From Leptolyngbya sp. SIO1E4 (GTDB lineage: Bacteria > Cyanobacteriota > Cyanobacteriia > Phormidesmidales > Phormidesmidaceae), in contig JAAHFU020000001.1 in the NCBI GenBank assembly GCA_010672825.2, forward strand, positions 1,612,001 to 1,676,000: a stretch of 64,000 nt of DNA, given 5' to 3'. A program made the translations under genes and the position numbers. The notes under the pieces were generated by a model. The model was not told the origin of the DNA and did no database searches. It saw only the letters and a program-made list of their open reading frames with translations. This document shows, piece by piece, positions 9,468 through 18,722 of this stretch (positions within the stretch are counted from its first letter, which is position 1; each line of letters starts with the position of its first letter).

Positions 9468-9566
9468 ATAGCGGTTTGCATCTGGATAAAGAACACCCTA
9501 GACCCCAAACCCCAAACCCTAGACCCTAGCTCGCCCCAGATGGCCTGGATTCAGCTACACCCGATA
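9468..9566 (+). repeat. 94-bp CCCTAGA element, copy 2 (heptad-expanded)
   Basis: Starts ATAGCGG like copy 1. The core has five heptads (CCCTAGA, CCCCAAA, CCCCAAA, CCCTAGA, CCCTAGC) where most copies have three. The right end is degenerate. It lies between convergent genes. Confidence 0.8.
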
Positions 9567-9588
9567 AACCCGCTCACCCATACCCACG

Positions 9589-10725
9589 CTAGCCTGGGGC
9601 CTGGGGCGGGGCATAGTTCCAGAGATCGAGGTAGGCATGCCAGTGAGCCTGCACCTGCTCAATATCCTCCTTAGGAAAGGCATATTGATTCTTGCGATAG
9701 TGTTTCTGAGCCGCTAAATAACTCTGAAAATGAGGCTGGGCCGTCTCCCAATGCTCCAGCTCCAGCTGAGCATAAATTTGGTGGAGATGCCCCATGGGAT
9801 CGGCTTCAAACGCTTCAAACTGAAGGTCTACAAAGTCGTGATCTGGCAGCGCCTCAGCATCTCGCAATAGCGCTGCCATCATTTTGGGATAGCTTGCTAA
9901 CAGCAGATCCCGAATCGGCACGTGATCAAAAGACTGTAGGGCAAGCTCTGGAAATAGCTTTGTATAAAAGTTCAGGGCTGATTGAAACACCCGGTAAGGA
10001 TTGCGGTAAATATGAATGAACTTCGCGTTGGGCCACAGGCTGCGGAGCTGCTGGATCCGAGCGGTGTAAACGGGATTTTTGATCAAGAGCTGTTGGCCTG
10101 GATTTTGCAGCTGCAGCTTCTTGCAAAAATGAACCATCGCCCATCGCCACCCCGCGATCTCCTGCTCACTGCAGTTCTCAAAGAAAATGCCAGCGTTGAA
10201 GTTTTCAATAAAGTGCTTAGGAAAATAAAGGCCGTGGTAAAACGACACGGGCTGCATGCTCGCCAGCGCAATTTCATCTTCTTGAGGAGAATCTGGATTA
10301 ACCGGCACCTGGTCAATGAAGCGCCCTTCTGGCAATGCCCTTTCCAGGAGGGGGCGCAACAGCATTCCCAGGGTCAAAAAATCCCAGGGTAAGCCCGTTG
10401 CCAGGGGGCGCACATAGGCAAACTGAGGCGAGCGGCTCAGCACGTTATAGAGAAACGTTGTGCCGCTGCGCCAGTGGCCGACAATAAAAACAGGCGGTGC
10501 CTGGTCACCATCCACCAGCGGTGACCGCATGACTCGCCAGCGCTCATAGGTCGAAAACGGCCAGCGTAGCAAGGCCGCTGCCAGGATGATCGTGAGATGG
10601 AGGGGATAACGCCCCGTTCCATTCTGGGCAATCACCGTGAGGAGCGTTCGCAGGTTGCCGCCCATGAGGGGATGCAGCAGTCGAGGATTCGGCGTTTGAG
10701 AGTGCCCCATAACAGAAGTCGGCAA
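9589..10725 (-). CDS. Sulfotransferase family protein, paralogue 1
   Basis: A PAPS-dependent sulfotransferase of the Sulfotransfer_3 type. The 5'-phosphosulfate loop is GHWRSGTT (residues 83-90) and the 3'-phosphate motif is RNPYRVFQS (241-249). Conserved blocks TGLPWDF and NPDSPQEDEIA match the second sulfotransferase at 12112-13206, so the two are paralogues. A hydrophobic segment near residues 41-55 may associate with the membrane. It faces the SDR/epimerase gene divergently with about 200 bp between starts and sits in the aminotransferase cluster. The acceptor is unknown; a lipid, sugar or amino product of the cluster is an inference. An internal ATG at residue 6 is an alternative start. 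Confidence 0.87.
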   Translation of the reverse strand: MPTSVMGHSQTPNPRLLHPLMGGNLRTLLTVIAQNGTGRYPLHLTIILAAALLRWPFSTYERWRVMRSPLVDGDQAPPVFIVGHWRSGTTFLYNVLSRSPQFAYVRPLATGLPWDFLTLGMLLRPLLERALPEGRFIDQVPVNPDSPQEDEIALASMQPVSFYHGLYFPKHFIENFNAGIFFENCSEQEIAGWRWAMVHFCKKLQLQNPGQQLLIKNPVYTARIQQLRSLWPNAKFIHIYRNPYRVFQSALNFYTKLFPELALQSFDHVPIRDLLLASYPKMMAALLRDAEALPDHDFVDLQFEAFEADPMGHLHQIYAQLELEHWETAQPHFQSYLAAQKHYRKNQYAFPKEDIEQVQAHWHAYLDLWNYAPPQAPG

Positions 10726-10933
10726 GGGAAAAAATGAGGGTCAAGTTTCATCGGCACCCAGCATGTTGATCGACAACGCTGCGGTGGCTTCAGTGCTTAC
10801 CGATAAAACTGTTTCGCCGGTAAAATCATCCAGATTCTCGGTGACGTCATGGCAAAACTCCCGTTGTGATTTGTTTTCGGGAATGGCATGCTTCAGTTCA
10901 GAGTGTATCAGGGAAGCGAGCACGGGAGGTGGT

Positions 10934-11953
10934 ATGGCCAAAACCTGTCTGGTTACGGGAGGACTCGGCTTTATTGGGCAGTACGTGGTGCAGCTGCTGC
11001 TTCATCAGGGGGCTCAGGTGCGCATTTTGGATCTCGCCCAGCCAGAACAGCCGATCGCGGGGGTGAAATACATCCAAGGCTCGATCACCGATCAGCCCCT
11101 CGTCGAGGCTGCCATGGCAGGGGTAGATTGGGTCTTTCACTTAGCCGCTAACGCCGGTCTGTGGTCCCCCCGTAAGCAAGAATTTCTCACCGTCAATCAA
11201 ATTGGCACGCGCAACGTCATGATGGCAGCTCACGCTGCTGGGGTACAGCGGGTTGTGCACACCTCCACAGAGTCGATCCTCAAAACAGATAAGCTCAAAG
11301 GGCCAGATATCACTGATGAATCCGTTCGTCTCACCTTCGATGACATGGTAGGGGCCTACTGTCAGGGGAAGTTTTTGGCCGAACAAGAGGCATTTCAAGC
11401 CGCCGATCGCGGCTTACCGGTGGTCATTGTGAATCCAACGATTCCACTGGGGCCGGGAGATCGCCGTCTCACGCCACCGTCTCGCATGGTGTTGGGGTTT
11501 TTGAACGGTGACTATCCGGCGTTTCTCAACAGCACCCTCAACTTGGTAGATGCGCGAGATGTTGCGATCGGGCATCTCCTGGCAGCCGAAAAAGGCCAGG
11601 TAGGAGAACGCTATCTGCTCGGGAATGCCAATCTACAGCTCAAAGAACTGCTACAGATGCTGCATGACCTGACAGGGCTGCCCATGCCTCAACGCCAAGT
11701 GCCCTACTGGTTAGCCTTGGCCGTGAGCGTCGTGCAAGAGTGGATCGCTGACCACATTACCCACCGCCCCCCAGCAGCCCCACTCACAGGGGTCCGCCTT
11801 GCGGGCAGCCCTATGTGCTTCAGTTCCCAAAAAGCACGTCAGGAACTAGGCTTTACGAGTCGACCCCTGCAAGCGTCCTTAGCCGACGCCATTTGTTGGT
11901 ACGCCGAGCGGGGGCTGCTGCAGCGGCAGCCTACCCGCCTCCAGTGCGACTAA
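10934..11953 (+). CDS. NAD(P)-dependent epimerase/dehydratase (extended SDR)
   Basis: I chose the ATG at 10934 because GGGAGGT lies just upstream and the Rossmann motif GGLGFIG follows at residues 8-14. An upstream in-frame ATG at 10763 would add 57 unrelated residues. The protein (339 aa) is an extended SDR with YCQGK in the YxxxK active-site position and the sequence style of HpnA/dihydroflavonol reductase-like/3-beta-HSD-like enzymes. It could reduce or epimerise a sugar or a keto lipid. It is flanked on both sides by sulfotransferase genes on the other strand, pointing to a common pathway. The substrate cannot be told from sequence. Confidence 0.85.
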   Translation: MAKTCLVTGGLGFIGQYVVQLLLHQGAQVRILDLAQPEQPIAGVKYIQGSITDQPLVEAAMAGVDWVFHLAANAGLWSPRKQEFLTVNQIGTRNVMMAAHAAGVQRVVHTSTESILKTDKLKGPDITDESVRLTFDDMVGAYCQGKFLAEQEAFQAADRGLPVVIVNPTIPLGPGDRRLTPPSRMVLGFLNGDYPAFLNSTLNLVDARDVAIGHLLAAEKGQVGERYLLGNANLQLKELLQMLHDLTGLPMPQRQVPYWLALAVSVVQEWIADHITHRPPAAPLTGVRLAGSPMCFSSQKARQELGFTSRPLQASLADAICWYAERGLLQRQPTRLQCD

Positions 11954-11964
11954 ACATGCGCCTA

Positions 11965-12058
11965 ATCGCCTTGTTCAGTTGAGTCCAGTACATCTGGGTC
12001 AAGACAGGGTCTAGGGTTTGGGGTCTAGGGTGTGCTTGATTAGCCTGCATACCGCGAT
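11965..12058 (-). repeat. 94-bp CCCTAGA element, copy 3
   Basis: In minus orientation. Core CCCTAGA-CCCCAAA-CCCTAGA-CCC, ends ATCGCC/GCGAT, same length as copy 1. It lies between the convergent SDR and sulfotransferase genes. Confidence 0.85.
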
Positions 12059-12111
12059 AAACAGTCGTCCCAAACGTGCAAATAGCGGTCTCCCATCGTC
12101 ATGACGTCACC

Positions 12112-13206
12112 TCAGGGACGATATCCCCACTGCTCGATGTAGGGTCGCCAGTGATCCTCAATCTGGGCAATGGTTTGAGGATCCAGGTCATATTGGTTTT
12201 TACGGTAGCCTTGCAGGCTCAACAGATAGCCCTCAATGCGGGCACGAGCGGTTGTGAAGTCAGGAAGTTCTAGCTGCTGAAAGAGAGTTTCCAAGACTGG
12301 CAGCGGGTCAGTTTCGAGATCCTCAAAGCGAATTTCAATAAAGCGATTCGGCGGCAAGTCAGCGCTATCAGCCTGAAGCCCCTGCATCAGGTGACCATAG
12401 CTCTCTAAAATCAGCGGTTCAATGGGCAGGTCACGATAGGGCTGTAACGCTAATTCCGGCAGCAGACGGGTAAAAAAATGCCGGGTGGAAGCAAAAACCC
12501 GGTAGGGATTGCGATAAATGTGGATAAATTTCGCAGTCGGCCACAGTTCTCGCAGGTGACGAATGTAGCCCGTATACACCGGGTTTTTAATCAGCAAGGG
12601 GCGATGGCCCTGATGAATCGAGACCTTGGCTAATAGGTGACGGTGAAGTCGACGCCAGTCTTCCATATCCGATATATCAGCGGCCTCACTGAGAAAGACC
12701 TCGCGTCGGAAGTGGGCTTCAAACTGCTGAGGAAAGTACAGGCCATGGTAGTAAGAGGCAGCTCCCATAGTCGCCAGGGGAATCGAATCCTCCTGGGGGG
12801 AGTCCGGGGTCACGGCGACATTATCAACATAGCGATCGCCCGGCAATGCCTTCTCCAACAGGGGTTCCAGGGTGCGTACCAAGCCCAGAATGTCCCAGGG
12901 CAGCCCGGTGGCCAAGGGGGTAATGTACCCGAAGCTCTGGGTTTGGGCGAGTAGATTATGCAGGTGGGTCGTGCCCGATCGCCAGTACCCCACAATAAAG
13001 ATCGGATCAGCCATCGGCACCCGGTCATTCTGAGTCAGGCGAAAAATTCCCTGCTCGACGGTGGAAAAGGGCCAGCGCGCCAGGGCCATCCCCAGGGCGA
13101 TCGCAACTTGGGGCCAACGGTTCAGGGCAACCGGGCCGTTGGCCCATAGCAGCTTTATAAGGGTGTCGGGGTTGCTGCCACAGAGGGGGTGAAACAGACT
13201 CGCCAT
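12112..13206 (-). CDS. Sulfotransferase family protein, paralogue 2
   Basis: A paralogue of the sulfotransferase at 9589-10725, with the phosphosulfate loop GYWRSGTT (residues 73-80), the shared TGLPWD and TPDSPQED blocks, and a YRNPYRVFAS 3'-phosphate motif. The ATG lies 2 bp after the stop of the aminotransferase gene, so the pair forms an operon. Two sulfotransferases around one reductase/epimerase may mean two acceptors or two positions on one product (inference). Length (364 aa) is like its paralogue. Confidence 0.87.
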   Translation of the reverse strand: MASLFHPLCGSNPDTLIKLLWANGPVALNRWPQVAIALGMALARWPFSTVEQGIFRLTQNDRVPMADPIFIVGYWRSGTTHLHNLLAQTQSFGYITPLATGLPWDILGLVRTLEPLLEKALPGDRYVDNVAVTPDSPQEDSIPLATMGAASYYHGLYFPQQFEAHFRREVFLSEAADISDMEDWRRLHRHLLAKVSIHQGHRPLLIKNPVYTGYIRHLRELWPTAKFIHIYRNPYRVFASTRHFFTRLLPELALQPYRDLPIEPLILESYGHLMQGLQADSADLPPNRFIEIRFEDLETDPLPVLETLFQQLELPDFTTARARIEGYLLSLQGYRKNQYDLDPQTIAQIEDHWRPYIEQWGYRP

Positions 13207-13208
13207 CG

Positions 13209-14624
13209 CTAAGCATCAACGGATGAATGCTTAGCCGCTCCAGCATTCATCCGCGTGGCTTGAGTGGCCAGTGTTTTACCAAACTCCCAGGCGGCACCCG
13301 GCACCCGGTGGGCATCGGCAACGACGTCGTTTACCGCTGCAACCATCCACTCACGATCTGCCTCACTCATCACCAGCGGTGGCAGAAACTTCACGACATT
13401 CATGCCATACCCCGCCACCTGAGACAGAATGCGATGACGGGTAAATAAAGGAACTGTGATTAGCTGAGAAAAGAGGCCGCGATTAGCCGTCTCCAAAATC
13501 TTCCAGGCCATCTTGAGAGAGAGGCTCTTAGGCTCTGCAAACTCTAGGGCTATCATCATGCCCAGCCCCCGCACTTCTTTCAGGCATTCATATTGGTGAA
13601 CCAAGGGTTGCCAGTCAGCCACCAGCTGTCGCCCCATTTGGGCTGCCTGATCAATGAGGTTTTCCGTGCTTAACACCTCTAGGGTTGCGAGACCAGCCGC
13701 CATGGCCAGGTTGTTTTTGCCAAAGGTGCTGCCATGCACGACAGCTCGATCCATACGATTAAAGACTTTGTCAAAAATCCACGACCGGCAGGCTACCGCC
13801 CCCACCGGCACAAAGCCCCCCGACAAAGCCTTCGCCATACAGAGCAGATCGGGCTCTATGCCAAAATGCTCGACGGCCCACCATTTGCCAGTGCGGCCCA
13901 ATCCAGTCTGCACTTCATCGGCGATAAATAGGCTGCCATACTGGCGGCAAAGGGCAGCGGCACTGGGCAAATAATCCACCTCGGGAATCCAAACACCGTG
14001 GCCTTGAATGGGTTCCGTAATGAACGCGGCGACATCCTTGCAGGCCAAGGCTTTTTCCAGGGCTGCCAAATCCCCAAACGGCACCTCAATGAAATCATTC
14101 AGTAAAGGCCCAAACCCCTGCCGAAAATGGGGTTCTCCGGTAGCCGATAGCGACCCCAGCGTCAGCCCATGGTACCCGCCCTGACAATAAACAATCTTGG
14201 CGCGGCCTGTCGCACAGCGGCTAAATTTAATCGCGGCCTCAACGCTCTCAGTGCCGGAGTTCGCGAAAAAAATTCGATCTAGCCCTGGTGGCGTCAGCAT
14301 CTGGAGGCGTTCTGCCAACAGACCAGACAATATCGATGCATCCAGCTGTACCAGGTTAGGCAGCTCGGCTTGCAGCACATCCTGAAGCACCTGCATCACC
14401 GTCGGGTGATTGCGCCCAATGACAAATACCCCAAACCCACTCAGCAAATCCAGGTAGCGATCGCCCTGGTCGTCAAACAAATAGGGGCCTTCTGCTCTCA
14501 CATAATGGCGGTCGAAGCCAATCGTCTTCAGCACATTGACCATCTGAGCGTTTATGTACTGCTTGTGCAGTGAGAAATTCTCCTGCTGGCGCTGTTCAAG
14601 CAAAGCCAGAATGTTCAAGGTCAT
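13209..14624 (-). CDS. Class III PLP-dependent aminotransferase
   Basis: A fold type I, class III aminotransferase (ornithine/acetylornithine/GABA family). The phosphate-binding block NSGTE lies at residues 122-126, DEVQTG at 236-241 holds the pyridine-binding Asp, and K265 (CMAKALSGG) is the Schiff-base lysine. At 471 aa it is somewhat longer than ArgD and has an N-terminal block (LHKQYINAQMVNVLKTIGFD) typical of a less studied subfamily that includes HpnO-like enzymes. It is first in an operon with a sulfotransferase. Amination of an aldehyde or keto end of a lipid or sugar product is plausible, not shown. An arginine-pathway role is less likely given the neighbours. Confidence 0.85.
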   Translation of the reverse strand: MTLNILALLEQRQQENFSLHKQYINAQMVNVLKTIGFDRHYVRAEGPYLFDDQGDRYLDLLSGFGVFVIGRNHPTVMQVLQDVLQAELPNLVQLDASILSGLLAERLQMLTPPGLDRIFFANSGTESVEAAIKFSRCATGRAKIVYCQGGYHGLTLGSLSATGEPHFRQGFGPLLNDFIEVPFGDLAALEKALACKDVAAFITEPIQGHGVWIPEVDYLPSAAALCRQYGSLFIADEVQTGLGRTGKWWAVEHFGIEPDLLCMAKALSGGFVPVGAVACRSWIFDKVFNRMDRAVVHGSTFGKNNLAMAAGLATLEVLSTENLIDQAAQMGRQLVADWQPLVHQYECLKEVRGLGMMIALEFAEPKSLSLKMAWKILETANRGLFSQLITVPLFTRHRILSQVAGYGMNVVKFLPPLVMSEADREWMVAAVNDVVADAHRVPGAAWEFGKTLATQATRMNAGAAKHSSVDA

Positions 14625-14813
14625 GGTGTTTGTTCGTTAGGCTACATCAGTGGCGTAAATAATTGGCTGAAGCATCAAAACTCGCTGCACGGGTGTGCTT
14701 TGCCCCTTGACTCTACTCGATAGAAAGAACCCCCGCTTCCAGCCATCATGATGGGCTCTCAAGAACCTGACCTGTCTGGTCACAGGTGAAGCGAAATAAG
14801 CAGATGAGGGGCA

Positions 14814-16142
14814 CTATGCACCACTTAAGCGCCGATAGGCCAAGGCCAGGGCCTGATCGTTGCCAACGTTGCCCGGAAATAGAACCACCGGCATTCCCGG
14901 AAATTGAGGATGCGCTTCAGGAGTACGCACCACGGAGCAGCCCGGCAGAATTTGCCCTAAGAGCCGGGTCGCCCTCAACGCCAACCCCGAACTCAGAGTG
15001 TCATTGGAAGTAATGCCCCCTTTACTGATTAAGAACCCTAAGTCGCTTGGTAAACCCTTGACAATATCCATCAAGAGCGCAGACACGTTTTTACCGAAAT
15101 CTAGGCGCGTCTGGACATCTGAGAAGGTGAGTTCCTGACGGCTGGTATACACAACAGGGGTTTGCCCTCGCTGATGAATTTGGCGCACCTGTTCCAGCAC
15201 AGCGTTCAGCAGCTGGGTTCGTCCGGTTTCTGGTGATTCCACCAGTTCGACAATTTTCACTTCAACACCGACCACACCGGGCTCCTCTAAGAGCACAGCC
15301 AGCTGCTGTGTCGTTTTCTGCACATGAGAACCGACAAGCACAGCCCCTGGATGACCGTCCTTAACAGACTGCGCCATATTTTCAGCCGCGATCGGCTGCG
15401 GGGGGAGTGCAGCTAATGCGGTTAACAAACTGGCCGCACTGCGAAATAAAAATCGCTGTCCTCGTGCAGCAGCGGCCAGCACATCTTGAGCAAATCGATC
15501 CAGATCGGCCTGGGTTTCGCCATCTACAGCCACACACACATTGTTCTTCAACGCTAAAAGCGCCTCCAAACAGCCCTGCCGCAGCCGATCTAGCGTAAAC
15601 CGCTCAACCGCTGCCGCCAGAATGCGTTCTTGCGTTTTTTCTGCCACGTAGTCTGGCAGATAGCTAGTGCTGTAACCAAATACTGAATCCTTAGCAAACT
15701 CGGTCTCATGGGCCAGGGTAGGGGTGCCGTCTTGCACCACATAGTGAACACTTTCACGGGTGATCCGCCCCCCTTCAAAGAAGGCCGGTACCATGAAGTG
15801 GGCATCAAAAGGGCCAAGTTCATCGGCGATCGCATCTGTCTCGATGGGGTAATGGCCCCGGAGGGTAGAATCTGATCGGCTAACGACCAAAAACTCTTCA
15901 ACGCCTGCTTGGGCAATGGCCACCTTGAGGTTATGGCACACTTCGCGGGTGACGGTGTCTGCTTGGGCCGGGGTCAAGGCACGGGTATTCGTCAGAATAA
16001 AGACGATAGGTGACGTATCCTGTAACCCTAAGACCAGCGTGTCCACATCCCATTTCAGCAACAGCAAACAGCTATGGACTGTTTGAGACCCAGTCGGATC
16101 ATCATCTAAAACGATGATCTTCGGAGTGATACCCATAACCAC
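14814..16142 (-). CDS. Four-carbon acid sugar kinase family protein (DUF1537)
   Basis: The N-terminal block VLDDDPTGSQTVH and SRSDSTLRGHYPIE are hallmarks of the four-carbon acid sugar kinase N-terminal domain (OtnK/DtnK family). The C-terminal half has the nucleotide-binding domain with GSHVQKTTQQ and SKGGITSND. The family phosphorylates 3-oxo/D-tetronate-type acid sugars. The usual partner genes (aldolase, isomerase, dehydrogenase) are absent here, so the true substrate is open. It starts at MVMGITPK or two codons later at MGITPK. Its start follows a probable hslO terminator, so it is likely expressed separately. Confidence 0.85.
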   Translation of the reverse strand: MVMGITPKIIVLDDDPTGSQTVHSCLLLLKWDVDTLVLGLQDTSPIVFILTNTRALTPAQADTVTREVCHNLKVAIAQAGVEEFLVVSRSDSTLRGHYPIETDAIADELGPFDAHFMVPAFFEGGRITRESVHYVVQDGTPTLAHETEFAKDSVFGYSTSYLPDYVAEKTQERILAAAVERFTLDRLRQGCLEALLALKNNVCVAVDGETQADLDRFAQDVLAAAARGQRFLFRSAASLLTALAALPPQPIAAENMAQSVKDGHPGAVLVGSHVQKTTQQLAVLLEEPGVVGVEVKIVELVESPETGRTQLLNAVLEQVRQIHQRGQTPVVYTSRQELTFSDVQTRLDFGKNVSALLMDIVKGLPSDLGFLISKGGITSNDTLSSGLALRATRLLGQILPGCSVVRTPEAHPQFPGMPVVLFPGNVGNDQALALAYRRLSGA

Positions 16143-16154
16143 CTCAAGCAGAGC

Positions 16155-16192
16155 AACAAAAAGGGGCCAGGTAGGGCCTACCGGCCTACCTG
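16155..16192 (-). terminator. Probable Rho-independent terminator of hslO
   Basis: CAGGTAGG (16168-16175) and CCTACCTG (16185-16192) form an 8-bp stem. Read on the minus strand it is followed by GGCCCC and five T. It lies 110 bp downstream of the hslO stop and just before the start of the kinase gene. Confidence 0.6.
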
Positions 16193-16304
16193 AAACCAGA
16201 GTGCCATACGGCGGACCGTCTGCTAAGGCCAGGACTTAGAAAAAATCGACGATCAGGATTGAGGCAACCCTCGGATTTAACCCAAGCGCAGCACTCCCTA
16301 TGCG

Positions 16305-17222
16305 CTACTTAGATGACGATGCTTCGGAGCGGGCCTCGCCCAGATCGGCAATGAGCTGAGCCAGCTCTTCGCTGTTAGCGTGATAAACCTCACCACAGAA
16401 ATGACAGGTTGCTTCAGCCCCACCATCTTTTTCAATCATGTCTTGCAGCTCGTCAGCCCCGAGCATTTTCAAGGCACCTAACATGCGATTAAACGAGCAA
16501 GGACAATGAAACCGTACCCGTTGAGTTCCCGGGAGAATCTCTAAATCGAGATCGCCTGCTAAGGCTTCAAAAATATCTGGCAAGGTTTGGTTCGCTCGCA
16601 ATTTAGGCGTAAAGTCCGCGAGCGTTGCCATGCGTGACTCTAATAGAGAAATCAAGGATTCATCCCTCGCTGCCTTCGGCATCACCTGCAGCAATAATCC
16701 GCCCGCAGCCTCGACCCCCTGCGTGTCAACAAACACCCCCAACGCCAACGCAGAAGGCGTCTGCTCTGACGTGGCAAGATAGTAAGTCACATCTTCGCCA
16801 ATTTCCCCCGAGACGAGTTCGACCGTGCTGGAGTAGGGGTAGCCGTAACCCACATCGCGAACCACATAGAGGTAACCATTGCGGCCAATGGCACTGCCAA
16901 CGTCTAACCTTCCCTGCTCAGTGGGGGGCAATTCAAGCGAGGGATTATCCACATAACCCCGGATTGTGCCATCTAGCCCGGCGTCTACCAACACCCCCTT
17001 TAAAGGACCATCACCTCGAATGCGAATATTAATTCTGGATTCGGGGCGCTTCATGCTAGACACTAGCAACAGGCCAGCGCTCATGGCCCGCCCCAGGGCA
17101 GCAGTGCCAACATAGGAAAGTTGGTGACGCTGTCGTGCTTCTTCAACCACGCGGGTTGTAATCACGCCAACAATCCGAATGCCTCTGTCGGCAGCGGTTG
17201 CGCGGATAAGTTGGTCTGCCAT
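16305..17222 (-). CDS. hslO: Redox-regulated chaperone Hsp33
   Basis: Full-length Hsp33 (305 aa). The N-terminal substrate-binding domain begins MADQLIRATAADRGIR and includes the conserved SSMKRPESR region and GYPYSSTVELVSGEI. The C-terminal zinc domain has the CxC (CPC) and CxxC (CHFC) pairs that bind zinc when reduced and form disulfides on oxidation, activating the holdase. In the cytoplasm it protects unfolding proteins during combined oxidative and heat stress. It is monocistronic here with its own likely promoter and terminator. Confidence 0.96.
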   Translation of the reverse strand: MADQLIRATAADRGIRIVGVITTRVVEEARQRHQLSYVGTAALGRAMSAGLLLVSSMKRPESRINIRIRGDGPLKGVLVDAGLDGTIRGYVDNPSLELPPTEQGRLDVGSAIGRNGYLYVVRDVGYGYPYSSTVELVSGEIGEDVTYYLATSEQTPSALALGVFVDTQGVEAAGGLLLQVMPKAARDESLISLLESRMATLADFTPKLRANQTLPDIFEALAGDLDLEILPGTQRVRFHCPCSFNRMLGALKMLGADELQDMIEKDGGAEATCHFCGEVYHANSEELAQLIADLGEARSEASSSK

Positions 17223-17259
17223 GCAAATGCCCTAATGTTTCTTGAGTAATGCGTCATTA

Positions 17260-17275
17260 CTGTCATTGTAGGAAT
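17260..17275 (-). promoter_or_regulatory. Candidate hslO promoter (-10-like element)
   Basis: On the minus strand TACAATGACAG gives a TACAAT -10 box about 43 bp before the hslO start. No good -35 box is seen. The same 11-mer occurs at 5231-5241 upstream of another minus-strand gene. Confidence 0.35.
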
Positions 17276-17381
17276 TTTTGCCCCCCAAAGGAGAGGGGAA
17301 GCAGCGCCAAGGCGGTGTAGATTGGGTGACTAATCGGCACATTAGCCGCAACAATTGGGGAGAGGCGATCAGGAGTGAAGC

Positions 17382-18698
17382 ATGGGTGGACTGGCAACAG
17401 AAGCGATCGCATCGGTGCAGCGATATCAACAGCAGGCAGTGGGGCTACTGCTGTATCAGTCGGTGCTAGATACCCCGATTAGTCAGGCTTTATTGGCCTT
17501 GTTAGAGGCACTCTGCTTAGAGGATTCTGCCCAGTGTTTAACCGCCTATGGGGTGTGGTTTCGTACCCTTGCAGAACACCAGCAGACTTGGCAAGCGCAT
17601 TTGCTAGAGCAAATTTTGATTGCAGACAACCCCTTTTCCCAACAAGCGCAGCGGCAGCCGGTGCAAGAGTTGCCCGCGGCTTTATTAGAGGCCGCTTGCC
17701 ATGATCTGCGTCGCCTGCAAAAACTCTATGGTTGCCAAAGTCAGCAGTTGAGCCAGTGGGTACAGACCGTCTGCCAAATTCCTGAGACTCCAGTGGTCTG
17801 GTCTTTAGACAATGAAACGTTGTCAGCGGTCTCTTTTACCGATTTACCCGATTGGCAGGATGGGCTGGTGGAGCTTGCCACCTATTACCGCAACCGAGGC
17901 GTGGGGATTTTTGGAAAATATCAGGTCTTTCGCTGGCAGGCAGACCGCTTAATCGGCATTCCCTATCCTGACCCTGTGCAGCTCAATGACCTCGCAGCTT
18001 ATGATCATCCTCGCCAGCAGCTTTTACAAAATACAGAGTTTTTACTCAATGGAACAGCAGCGCTCCACGTCTTGCTCTACGGCAGTCGCGGCGCGGGCAA
18101 ATCATCCTTGGTGAAAGCACTGGTGAATCACTATTGCGATCGCGGTCTCCGCTTAATCCAAGTCGATAAGGCTGAACTGGTCAACCTGCCGACCATTGTG
18201 GAACAGGTTCGGGGGTTGCCCCAAAAGTTCATCATCTTTGTGGATGACCTCTCCTTTGAAGAGGATGACGATGCCTTTAAAGCCCTCAAGGTAGTGCTAG
18301 AAGGCAATGTCAATGCTCGGGCTCATAATGTTGTGGTGTATGCCACCTCTAACCGCCGACACCTGGTGCGTGAATATTTCTCAGAACGGCCTCGCCCCAA
18401 AGATCAAGACGAAATTCAGGCCTGGGATACGCTGCAAGAAAAGCTGTCATTTAGCGATCGCTTCGGGCTTACCCTCACCTTTGAAGCGGCTGATCAAAAA
18501 ACCTATCTAAAGATCGTCCATCACCTCGCCATCCAGGCTCAGATCTCCCTTGAGTCAACGGAAATTGAGGAACGTGCTCTAAAGTGGGCAACGCGACACA
18601 ACGGTCGCTCCGGGCGCACTGCGCGACAATTTATCGATTTCCTAGCATCAGAGTTAGCCTGCCACCCAGCAGGATCCGTGAAATCGGAAAACAATTAG
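17382..18698 (+). CDS. DUF815 family AAA+ ATP-binding protein
   Basis: The P-loop GSRGAGKSS starts at residue 234 and Walker B is FIIFVDDLSF (about 284-293), followed by VVYATSNRRHL as sensor and a helical lid region. This is the DUF815 family of single-domain AAA+ proteins, widespread but functionally undefined. The N-terminal 200 residues are helical, without recognised motifs. GGLATEAIASV follows the ATG. It starts about 160 bp from the hslO start in divergent orientation and ends at an inverted repeat. Partners are unknown. Confidence 0.85.
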   Translation: MGGLATEAIASVQRYQQQAVGLLLYQSVLDTPISQALLALLEALCLEDSAQCLTAYGVWFRTLAEHQQTWQAHLLEQILIADNPFSQQAQRQPVQELPAALLEAACHDLRRLQKLYGCQSQQLSQWVQTVCQIPETPVVWSLDNETLSAVSFTDLPDWQDGLVELATYYRNRGVGIFGKYQVFRWQADRLIGIPYPDPVQLNDLAAYDHPRQQLLQNTEFLLNGTAALHVLLYGSRGAGKSSLVKALVNHYCDRGLRLIQVDKAELVNLPTIVEQVRGLPQKFIIFVDDLSFEEDDDAFKALKVVLEGNVNARAHNVVVYATSNRRHLVREYFSERPRPKDQDEIQAWDTLQEKLSFSDRFGLTLTFEAADQKTYLKIVHHLAIQAQISLESTEIEERALKWATRHNGRSGRTARQFIDFLASELACHPAGSVKSENN

Positions 18699-18722
18699 AG
18701 GACTCCAAAGAATAGATCGCCT

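Noticed and set aside
10763..10933. Upstream ATG for the SDR gene
   Set aside because: The Rossmann motif begins right after the ATG at 10934, which has a strong GGGAGGT site; the upstream stretch is promoter-like and overlaps divergent signals.
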